DNA of 7,670 bases, taken from Sulfuricella sp. (lineage in GTDB: Bacteria > Pseudomonadota > Gammaproteobacteria > Burkholderiales > Sulfuricellaceae). Below are positions 1-6,700 of this stretch, piece by piece. The stretch spans positions 1-7,670 of the forward strand of contig JAIOJM010000140.1 of assembly GCA_019911785.1 (NCBI GenBank), read 5' to 3'. The stretch's first letter is position 1. Each line of letters begins with the position of its first letter. Under the pieces are notes generated by a model. The model saw only the letters and a list, made by a program, of their open reading frames with translations. It made no database searches and was not told where the DNA came from. Both the position numbers and the translations under genes were made by a program.

Positions 1-1
1 G

Positions 2-748
2 TCCGGTAGCACCCTGATCTTCAGCGCCCACGGTGTTTCCCCTGCCGTGCGGCAGGAGGCGGAAGCGCGCGGCCTGAAGGTATTCGACGCCACCTGCCCG
101 CTGGTCACCAAGGTGCACCTGGAAGTGGCGCGGATGCGCAAGCAGGGCAAGGAAATCATCATGATCGGCCACAAGGGCCACCCCGAGGTGGAAGGCACCA
201 TGGGCCAGGCGGCGGGCGGCATGTACCTGGTCGAAAAACCGGAGGACGTGGCTGGCCTGCATGTTAGCGACGAAAACAACCTCGCCTATGTCTCCCAGAC
301 CACCCTGTCGATGGATGACGCGAGCCGCATTGTCGCCGCGCTGAAACAGCGCTTTCCCAGCATCAGTGGCCCGAAGAAGGACGACATCTGCTACGCCACC
401 CAGAACCGCCAGGATGCAGTCAAAACCCTTGCGCAGCAGTGCGACGCGGTGATCGTGGTCGGCTCGCCCAACAGCTCCAATTCCAATCGCCTGCGCGAGG
501 TGGCGCGGAACATGGGGGTGGACGCCTACATGGTGGACAACGCAGGCCAGATCGAACCGGCGTGGTTGAGCGGCAAGAAAAAAGTCGGCGTCACCGCCGG
601 CGCTTCCGCACCCGAGGTGCTGGTGAAGGAAGTCATCGCCCGGCTGGAACAGCTCGGCGCGGAATCGGTTAAAAGCCTCCAGGGAGTAGAGGAAAATGTG
701 GTGTTCCCCTTGCCTAAGAACCTGACTTCAACCGGGATTGTTCATTAG
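2..748 (+). CDS. ispH: 4-hydroxy-3-methylbut-2-enyl diphosphate reductase IspH (LytB), 5'-truncated by the window edge
   Basis: This cytoplasmic [4Fe-4S] enzyme makes IPP and DMAPP from HMBPP in the last step of the MEP isoprenoid pathway. The frame is open from base 2 and encodes 248 residues to TAG. About 64 N-terminal residues, including the first cluster cysteine, lie upstream: the SAHG histidine (residue 10) and DATCP cysteine (residue 32) have the same spacing as E. coli His74 and Cys96. Also visible are [10 protein letters not shown] (His60 and Glu62, equivalent to catalytic His124 and Glu126), SQTTLS, the third cluster cysteine in [10 protein letters not shown] (residue 130), the substrate-binding NSSNSNRL motif and TAGASAPE near the C-terminus. 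The first in-frame ATG/GTG-type codon in the window (47) is internal and is not the start. No terminator-like hairpin follows the stop. The following pilE lies 152 bp away on the same strand. Confidence 0.97.
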   Translation, partial: SGSTLIFSAHGVSPAVRQEAEARGLKVFDATCPLVTKVHLEVARMRKQGKEIIMIGHKGHPEVEGTMGQAAGGMYLVEKPEDVAGLHVSDENNLAYVSQTTLSMDDASRIVAALKQRFPSISGPKKDDICYATQNRQDAVKTLAQQCDAVIVVGSPNSSNSNRLREVARNMGVDAYMVDNAGQIEPAWLSGKKKVGVTAGASAPEVLVKEVIARLEQLGAESVKSLQGVEENVVFPLPKNLTSTGIVH

Positions 749-798
749 CCAGGAAATCGTAGTGCCGTGGCATCCGGGCGACAATTCGCGCGTTCAGG

Positions 799-831
799 CC
801 GTTTGTCTGCCTGATTTGTCCGTTTGTCTGC
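799..831 (+). promoter_or_regulatory. Tandem direct repeat resembling an AlgR/LytTR-type activator site upstream of pilE
   Basis: The 12-mer CCGTTTGTCTGC occurs exactly twice, at 799-810 and 820-831, with a period of 21 bp (two helical turns). CTGAT follows each copy, directly after the first and 3 nt later after the second. It matches the P. aeruginosa AlgR core CCGTTCGTC at 8 of 9 bases. The general LytTR half-site pattern ([TA][AC][CA]GTTN[AG][TG], two direct copies about 21-22 bp apart) is met at 9/9 by the second copy and 8/9 by the first. AlgR is known to activate the fimU-pilVWXY1Y2E operon in P. aeruginosa, so the position is functionally sensible. The repeat is seen directly; the regulator is inferred. 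Confidence 0.55.
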
Positions 832-837
832 TATCTG

Positions 838-890
838 ATGAAATCCAGCAAGAATTAAATTAGTATCTGAAGAAAGAAAATAACAGGCTT
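838..890 (+). promoter_or_regulatory. AT-rich probable promoter/5' leader of the pilE-pilVWXY1-fimT operon
   Basis: This stretch is markedly richer in A and T than its surroundings and lies between the tandem repeat and the pilE ribosome binding site. Weak -10-like hexamers are present (TAGTAT at 861-866, TGAAAT at 839-844). The second has a poor -35 partner, TTGTCC at 816-821, with a 17-nt spacer. No strong sigma-70 pair and no sigma-54 GG-N10-GC element was found, which would suit an activator-dependent promoter. The exact start site cannot be placed from sequence alone. Confidence 0.35.
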
Positions 891-895
891 GGAGG
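891..895 (+). promoter_or_regulatory. pilE Shine-Dalgarno GGAGG
   Basis: GGAGG ends 5 nt before the ATG at 901. It therefore selects that ATG over the in-frame TTG at 889, which would place the ribosome binding site inside the coding region. Confidence 0.8.
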
Positions 896-900
896 CTGTC

Positions 901-1302
901 ATGAAATTCAGGAATACCGCCGGTTTTACGCTGATCGAGTTGATGGTCGTGATCGCCATCATCGGCATCCTTGCTGCGGTTGCCTTGCCCAGCTACCAGC
1001 AATATCTCATTCGTGGTCATCGTGCCGCTGCGCAGTCCCAGATGATGGACATTGCCAACCGCGAGCAGCAGTATATCCTTTCGAATCGCGTCTATACCGA
1101 AACAGGCTCGGATCTGGGATACTCGTTACCGAGTGACGTTGGTGCCCGTTACGGCTATTCCATCGATGTAGACAATGGCTCTCCGCCTTCCTTCACCATC
1201 ACCTTTACGCCAATAGTGGGAACCCCCCAGGCCAGCGATGGCATTCTGGTCATCACCAGCGAGGGCGTAAAGACACGCGCTGGCGACGCTTCAAAATGGT
1301 AA
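901..1302 (+). CDS. pilE: Type IV minor pilin PilE-like prepilin
   Basis: A 133-residue class III prepilin. An 8-residue basic leader ends in Gly, and PilD would cut before Phe in G^FTLIEL, leaving a 125-residue mature pilin with N-methyl-Phe1 and Glu5. The hydrophobic N-terminal helix runs from about residue 9 to 30 ([20 protein letters not shown]), followed by an amphipathic helix and a small beta domain. The C-terminal pattern ([12 protein letters not shown], final W) is that of the PilE minor-pilin family. Many PilE relatives have a disulfide ending in a terminal Cys-Trp, but this protein contains no cysteine at all. It is the first gene after the control region, and its stop overlaps the pilV start by 7 bp. 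By analogy PilE links the priming minor-pilin complex to the major pilin shaft. A role as the major pilin is less likely given the context, but cannot be excluded. Confidence 0.88.
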   Translation: MKFRNTAGFTLIELMVVIAIIGILAAVALPSYQQYLIRGHRAAAQSQMMDIANREQQYILSNRVYTETGSDLGYSLPSDVGARYGYSIDVDNGSPPSFTITFTPIVGTPQASDGILVITSEGVKTRAGDASKW

Positions 1303-1844
1303 CACCCCCCCTGCCCATCCAGCGCGGCGCGACCATGATCGAAGTGCTCGTCACGATGGTCATCCTGGTTTTTGGCTTGCTCGGTCTGGCTGGCTTGCAG
1401 GCACGCTTGCAGGTCTCGGAGATGGAATCCTACCAGCGCGCCCAGGCGCTGATCCTGCTTGAGGATATGGCCAATCGCATCACGACCAATCGCTCCGCGG
1501 CTGCGGGCTACGTCACGGCCAGCCCGCTCGGCGCGGGCATGGACTGTCCCACAGACACTTCCACCGTGCAGAAGGTCGATGCCAAGGAGTGGTGCGAAGC
1601 ATTGCAGGGGGCGGCTGAAACCTCTGGCGCCAGCAAAGTCGGCGCCATGATCGGAGCGCGCGGCTGCGTCGAAAGTGCGATTGCCAACGAATACCTTGTG
1701 ACGGTTGCGTGGCAGGGGTTGGCCTCGATATCCGCTCCCCCGGACAGCGTGACCTGCGGGCAAAATGCGTATGACGGCGGGGCTTGCACGAATGACCGTT
1801 GCCGTCGCGCCATCACCACCATTGTACGCATTGGCACATTATGA
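1296..1844 (+). CDS. pilV: Type IV pilus minor pilin PilV
   Basis: A 182-residue prepilin with an 11-residue leader and cleavage site RG^ATMIEVL. Residue +1 is Ala instead of Phe, while Glu5 is kept. The hydrophobic segment ([19 protein letters not shown]) is typical of PilV, as is the later [11 protein letters not shown] block with the downstream Cys and RR near the C-terminus. Several cysteines (in MDCP, EWCE, RGCV, VTCG, GGACT, DRCR) suggest disulfides in the periplasmic domain. PilV belongs to the PilV-PilW-PilX-FimU priming complex that starts pilus assembly and sits at the tip with PilY1. The ATG at 1296 overlaps the pilE stop by 7 bp and has no clear Shine-Dalgarno, so translational coupling is likely. 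The stop overlaps pilW as ATGA. Confidence 0.9.
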   Translation: MVTPPLPIQRGATMIEVLVTMVILVFGLLGLAGLQARLQVSEMESYQRAQALILLEDMANRITTNRSAAAGYVTASPLGAGMDCPTDTSTVQKVDAKEWCEALQGAAETSGASKVGAMIGARGCVESAIANEYLVTVAWQGLASISAPPDSVTCGQNAYDGGACTNDRCRRAITTIVRIGTL

Positions 1845-3250
1845 TGATTCTGAAAACATTAGCGTCTGGCCGGTCGAAGACTGATTTCCGCATCACGCTG
1901 GCGCGGCAGGCACAGTGCGGTTTTACCATGATTGAGTTGATGATCGGCATTGTCCTGGGCTTGTTGATGATGGTGGCGCTGAGCGAGCTTTTCGTCAACA
2001 TCACCCGCACCAACAGCGAAATGGCCAAGACCAATGCCCAGATCGAGAACGGCCGCTTCGCAATCCAGTTGTTGGGGGGCGACATCGCCCATGGCGGGTT
2101 CTGGGGGGGCTACGTCCCGAAATTTGACGATTTGACCGTGCCCGCCTCCGGTTATGACGGGACTACAATGGCGCCCAGCGCCGTCCCCGACCCCTGCCTG
2201 GCATATGTAAGCTGGGACGCGGCTTACAAAAACAACCTCCTTGCCATCCCCGTCCAGAGTTACGAGAGCGCGCCGGCCGCATGTGCCGCCGCAGTCATCA
2301 ACCAGAAAGCCGGTACCGACGTGCTCGTGGTGCGGCATGTCGAAACGTGCCTGCCGGGCGTGGGTAATTGCGAAGTCGATACCGCCGGCAAGCTGTATTT
2401 TCAAGCCCCGCAATGCGAGGATGAAATTTCCGCTCCGGTGCAGGCGGCTACTGCCACAACCGTAACACTGCCCTCATTCGCTTCGGCGGTTAGTGATTTT
2501 TATAAGGGCGGCACCATCCGTATCATATCGGGGCCAGGGAGCTATCAATCCCGCTTGATCAGCGCCTACGATGGCGCCACCAAGGTTGCCACCCTGGCCA
2601 CCGCCTGGGCGGCCCCCATGCCAAACGACACATCGAAGTACACTTTCGGCGAAGGATATGTGCTCGACACCAGCGGTTATGCCTTCCACAAAAGAAACTG
2701 CACCTCGCTCGCTGACAAACGAAAATTTATTTCCAGCATTTACTATATCCGCGATTACGCTGTAAGCGTGGGCGACGGCATCCCCACCCTGGTGCGTTCA
2801 CAGTTCGACCTTGCCGGCGGCGTGCTGGCGCATCAGCCCGCCGAGCCGCTGATCGAAGGCATCGAAGGCTTCAGAGTGGAATTCGGCATCGACGACAGTG
2901 GCGATGGGGGTGCTGTCGATTACACCAAAGCCGTTGAATGGACTGACCCGTATAACCGTGTCGCGCCCAAGTATCGCGGTGACGGCATCCCGGACGTCAG
3001 ACTGGACGGCACATTTGTTATGCGCTGCACAACCGCAGTGCCCTGCACGGTGGGCCAGCTTGCCAATGTGGTGGCCGTCAAGCTGTATGTGCTGGCGCGC
3101 AACAGGGATATCACGGTGGGTTATACCGACGGGAAAGCCTACACCCTGGGTACGACCACGCTGGGCCCGTTCAACGACCACTACAAGCGCCACGTGTTTT
3201 CCACGTCCGTGCGCCTGACCAATATCGCCGGAAGAAGGGAGACCCCATGA
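1841..3250 (+). CDS. pilW: Type IV pilus assembly minor pilin PilW
   Basis: A 469-residue large minor pilin. The ATG sits in an ATGA overlap with the pilV stop. The TTG at 1799 would extend it into pilV and is not favoured. The leader is long (27 residues, Cys at -2) and ends QCG^FTMIELM, with Phe1 and Glu5 retained. A hydrophobic helix follows (MIGIVLGLLMMVALSELF). The PilW signature is visible: the QIENGRFA helix, IEGIEGFRVEFGID with a DxSxDG loop (residues 351-356), and a C-terminal HYKRHVFSTSVRLTNIAGRR. Residues about 204-269 form a module that looks like one common in phage structural proteins (see findings). PilW pairs with PilX and PilY1 at the tip in known systems. No good ribosome binding site precedes it, so coupling to pilV is inferred. 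Confidence 0.9.
   Translation: MMILKTLASGRSKTDFRITLARQAQCGFTMIELMIGIVLGLLMMVALSELFVNITRTNSEMAKTNAQIENGRFAIQLLGGDIAHGGFWGGYVPKFDDLTVPASGYDGTTMAPSAVPDPCLAYVSWDAAYKNNLLAIPVQSYESAPAACAAAVINQKAGTDVLVVRHVETCLPGVGNCEVDTAGKLYFQAPQCEDEISAPVQAATATTVTLPSFASAVSDFYKGGTIRIISGPGSYQSRLISAYDGATKVATLATAWAAPMPNDTSKYTFGEGYVLDTSGYAFHKRNCTSLADKRKFISSIYYIRDYAVSVGDGIPTLVRSQFDLAGGVLAHQPAEPLIEGIEGFRVEFGIDDSGDGGAVDYTKAVEWTDPYNRVAPKYRGDGIPDVRLDGTFVMRCTTAVPCTVGQLANVVAVKLYVLARNRDITVGYTDGKAYTLGTTTLGPFNDHYKRHVFSTSVRLTNIAGRRETP
2450..2650 (+). other. Beta-rich module inside PilW resembling a phage/tail-protein repeat
   Basis: Residues about 204-269 of PilW read TATTVTLPSFAS, then FYKGGTIRIISGPGSYQSR, ISAYDGATKVATLATAW and finally DTSKYTF. 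This order (TTVTL, GxxIxIxSGxGxxQSR, YxGxTKVATL, W, TSxYxF) recalls a module I remember from phage tail/fibre and large structural proteins. The boundaries and the kinship are pattern-based estimates, with no database search behind them. Confidence 0.4.
3235..3241 (+). promoter_or_regulatory. pilX Shine-Dalgarno (AAGGGAG)
   Basis: AAGGGAG lies inside the end of pilW, 5 nt before the pilX ATG at 3247. PilX therefore has its own ribosome binding site as well as the ATGA overlap with pilW. Confidence 0.65.
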
Positions 3251-3750
3251 GACGGCCCGTTCCCTCTCATGCCCAGCGCGGGGCAACCTTGGTCGTCGGC
3301 CTGATCATGCTGGTTCTCATCACCCTGATGGTGACCACCGCCTTTACGCTCAGCACCACCAACCTCAAGTCCGTGGGCAACATGCAGTTCCGCAATGAGG
3401 CGGTCGCCGCCGGCAACATCGCCATCGAGAAGGTGCTGGGCTCACCCTTTGCCGCCGCTCCAAGCGCTGATGAAATCCTGGTGGACATCAACAATGATGG
3501 AATAAATGATTATGTCGCCTCGATTGCCACACCCGTCTGCATCCGCGCCTCGGTGGCGGCCCCGCCGGTGGAAAGCAGCTGGACGTTGCCGTCGATGTCA
3601 ACCGCGTCCACCTGGAATACCATATGGGACATCGTTGCCACGGTGACGCCGACCAGCGACAACCCCGGCGCGAGCGGGACCTCGATGCAGGTGCATTCGG
3701 GGGTGCGCGTATTGCTGTCGCAGGCCGAGAAAGACGCAGTGTGTGACTGA
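3247..3750 (+). CDS. pilX: Type IV pilus assembly protein PilX
   Basis: A 167-residue PilX_N-type pseudopilin. The leader is 12 residues (RG^ATLVVGLIM). Mature position 5 is Val, so the usual Glu5 is absent, as in GspK/PilX-type tip subunits. The helix LVVGLIMLVLITLMVTTAF is followed by TTNLKSVGNMQFRNEAVAAGN, the standard PilX amphipathic segment (equivalent to MAGN-x-R-x-x-AF-AAE). D80-x-N82-x-D84-G-x-x-D88 looks like a calcium-binding loop, and Cys98 and Cys166 could form a disulfide. The protein begins in an ATGA overlap with pilW and ends 26 bp before pilY1. Family knowledge places PilX in the tip complex, where it helps to recruit PilW and PilY1. Confidence 0.9.
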   Translation: MRRPVPSHAQRGATLVVGLIMLVLITLMVTTAFTLSTTNLKSVGNMQFRNEAVAAGNIAIEKVLGSPFAAAPSADEILVDINNDGINDYVASIATPVCIRASVAAPPVESSWTLPSMSTASTWNTIWDIVATVTPTSDNPGASGTSMQVHSGVRVLLSQAEKDAVCD

Positions 3751-3765
3751 AGCAAGCGTGTAATT

Positions 3766-3770
3766 AGGAG
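3766..3770 (+). promoter_or_regulatory. pilY1 Shine-Dalgarno AGGAG
   Basis: AGGAG ends 6 nt before the ATG at 3777 in the only non-overlapping junction of the pilE-fimT run (26 bp). It fixes the pilY1 start just ahead of a signal peptide. Confidence 0.75.
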
Positions 3771-3776
3771 AGCAAC

Positions 3777-6700
3777 ATGAAAAAATATTTCCCCCCAAGA
3801 TGGCTGGCTACCGCTTCCGCCCTGCTGATGTTTCATCTGCCGGCGATGGGGGAAGATATCGACCTGTTCGTCGGGCTTCCCCCATCTGAGGCCGATGTGC
3901 CGAATGTGCTGATCATTCTGGACAACACGGCGAACTGGAACACCGCATTCACCAATGAAATGGCGGCATTGGTCAACGTCGTGAACGGATTGCCCGTGGA
4001 CAAGTTCCGCGTCGGGTTGATGCTGTTTACCGAAACAGGGAGCGGCAATTCCGGCAACGATGGCGCCTACGTGCGCGCGGCGGTGCGCCCGATGGATAGC
4101 GCCAACAAGGCCAAATACCAGGCACTGGTGAGCGGGCTGGATAAGGGCGACGACAAGGGCAATGCGGGCAAGGTCGGCAAAGCCATGGAGGAAGCCTATC
4201 TGTACTATGCGGGCCTGGCGCCACACGCCGGCAACAACAAGAAAAAAACGGATTACACCGGGAACACGTCCGGCACCGCCTCGTCGAACGCCATCTATGC
4301 GCTGCCCGGCAACGCGCTGGCAGCGAAAGACGGCTCCCCCTATGCCAGCCCCCTTGTATCGGGCAGCTGCGCGAAAAACTATATCATCTATATCAGCAAC
4401 GGCGCGGCACAGGATAACACTTCGGATATCTCCCAGGCCACGGCGGCGCTGACCGCAGTTGGCGGTAGTACGACCACCATTCCCATTTCTCCCAGCGGTT
4501 CGCAGGATAACGTGGCGGACGAATGGGCGCGCTTCATGAAAAAGAGCTCCTTAGGCATCGTCACTTATACGGTCGATATCAATAAAGAGACCACGGGCCA
4601 AGGCCCGGGCTGGACCGCGCTACTGAAAAGCATGGCGAATGTGAGCAGCGGAAAATATTTCGATGTCGCCAGTTCCGGCACCCAGATTATCGATGCCCTG
4701 AACAAGGTTTTTTCTGAAATACAGACCGTCAACAGCGTGTTTGCCTCGGTCAGCTTGCCGGTGAGCGTCAACACGCAGGGAACTTACCTGAACCAGGTGT
4801 ATATCGGCATGTTCCGGCCCGATGCGGATTCCTTTCCGCGCTGGTCGGGCAACCTGAAGCAGTACAAACTCGGCATGGTCAGCGGCACGCTCAAACTGCT
4901 GGACGCGGACGACAACGGCGCCATCAACGCTCAGACAGGCTTTATTGGAGAGTGCGCGCGCAGTTTCTGGACGCCCTCCGTAGTGGATACCTACTGGTCA
5001 TTCAGGCCACAGGGAACCTGTCTGGCGGTGGCCAATTCGGATATTTCCAACTATCCCGACGGCAATATCGTGGAAAAGGGCGCCCAGGCCTACAAACTGC
5101 GGAGCACGACCGCGCGTACGGTGAAAACCTGCTCTTCGACGTTTGCTTCCTGCACCGCTTTGACCGACTTCAATAACACCAACGTGACCCAGGCCATGCT
5201 GGGCGCAGCCAGTACGTCGGAGAGGGATGCGATCATCAACTGGACGAAGGGGTTGGATGTCGATGACGAAAACTTGAATGCGATAACCACAGCCGAGATG
5301 CGCCCCTCGGCGCATGGCGACATCGTGCATTCGCGGCCGGTGGCAATCAACTACGGCACCGATGCTGCACCTCAGGTGGTGGTGTATTACGGCGGCAACG
5401 ACGGCGTGCTGCGCGCCGTCAACGGCAATCGCAGCACCAGCATTGGTGCCACCACCGCAGGCAGCGAACTCTGGTCGTTTGTGGCGCCCGAGTTCTACAC
5501 CAACCTCAAGCGCATTCGTGACAACACCGTCACCATCAGTTTTCCCGGCCATACCACTGGCACGCCGACACCGCTGCCCAAGCCTTATGCTTTCGACGGG
5601 CCGGTCACCGCCGACAAGGATGCCGCCCATGCCTGGATATACGCCACCATGCGGCGCGGCGGACGGGCGCTGTATGCCTTTGACGTGACCACCCCGGCCA
5701 GCCCAAGCCTGAAATGGAAGGTAGGCTGCCCCAACAACTTCCCCGTTTCTGGAACGGTGGACGATACAGGCTGCACCACGGGTTTCACCGGCATCGGCCA
5801 GACATGGTCCCAGCCCAAGATCATAAAGGCATCGGGCTATGGCGCGGGAGCTACGCCCATGCTCATCATGGGCGGCGGTTACGATACCTGCGAGGATGTC
5901 GATTCCACTACGGCAGCCTGCACCTCTCCCAAGGGCAACAAGATTTATGTGCTGAATGCCGACACCGGGGCATTGCTCAAGACGCTGGATACGGACCGGA
6001 GCGTGATTGCCGATCTGGCGGTTGCGTCGGACAGCGCCGGACTGGCCAAGTATGCCTACGCGGCGGATACGGGCGGGAATATCTATCGCATCACGATAGG
6101 TTCGGTTGCACCGGCAAGTTGGACGATTATCAAGATCGCCTCCCTTGGCTGCGACACGGTAGCTACTTGTACGCCCAACCGGAAGTTCATGTTCGCACCG
6201 GACGGGGTTGATGACAATGGCACTTATAACCTGCTGATTGGCTCCGGCGATCGCGAAAAACCGCTGGGCAGTTATACTAACGCCGCCAGCGTGGCCAATT
6301 ATTTCTTCATGGTCAAGGACAAGCCAACGGATGCCGCCTGGCTGAGTTCGGAGAATGGTACATGTGGTGCGGACGTGATCTGCTTGGCCTCGTTGCTGCC
6401 GATCACGACCAGCGCCAACCCGACACTGCTTCAAGTGGACGCGAAAAAGGGCTGGTATCTGGGTTTGGCTGCGACCGAGCAGGTGGTCACTTCCGCCATC
6501 ACGGTCTTCGGCGTGACGACATTCAGCACGCACCAGCCTGCTGTTGCCACGCCCGGTACCTGTGGCGCCAATCTGGGAGAGACCCATGTGTATAACATCA
6601 GTTACACCAATGCGGCGAGCGCCAATGGAACCAGTGCCCGCTACGAGGTTGTCGTTGGCGGCGGTTTGCCACCGTCGCCGGTGGCCGGCATGGTGACTCT

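Noticed and set aside
749..840. Sigma-54 promoter as at major pilin genes, or an ispH terminator
   Set aside because: TGGCA at 769 lacks the partner GC at the right spacing, and the only hairpin seen (TGCC-GT-GGCA) has a 2-nt loop and no T run.
889..900. TTG start for pilE at 889
   Set aside because: It would place the GGAGG site inside the gene. ATG 901 has ideal spacing and gives the standard short leader.
901..1302. pilE as the major pilin of the system
   Set aside because: The short PilE-like C-terminus and operon position with pilVWXY1 fit a minor pilin. Kept as an alternative only.
4998..6587. Very long (529-codon) open frame on the minus strand inside pilY1
   Set aside because: It lies wholly antisense to a well-supported pilY1. 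Its protein has no recognisable domain and looks compositionally random (rich in G, R, H, A). GC-biased codon use of pilY1 readily leaves a stop-free antisense frame.
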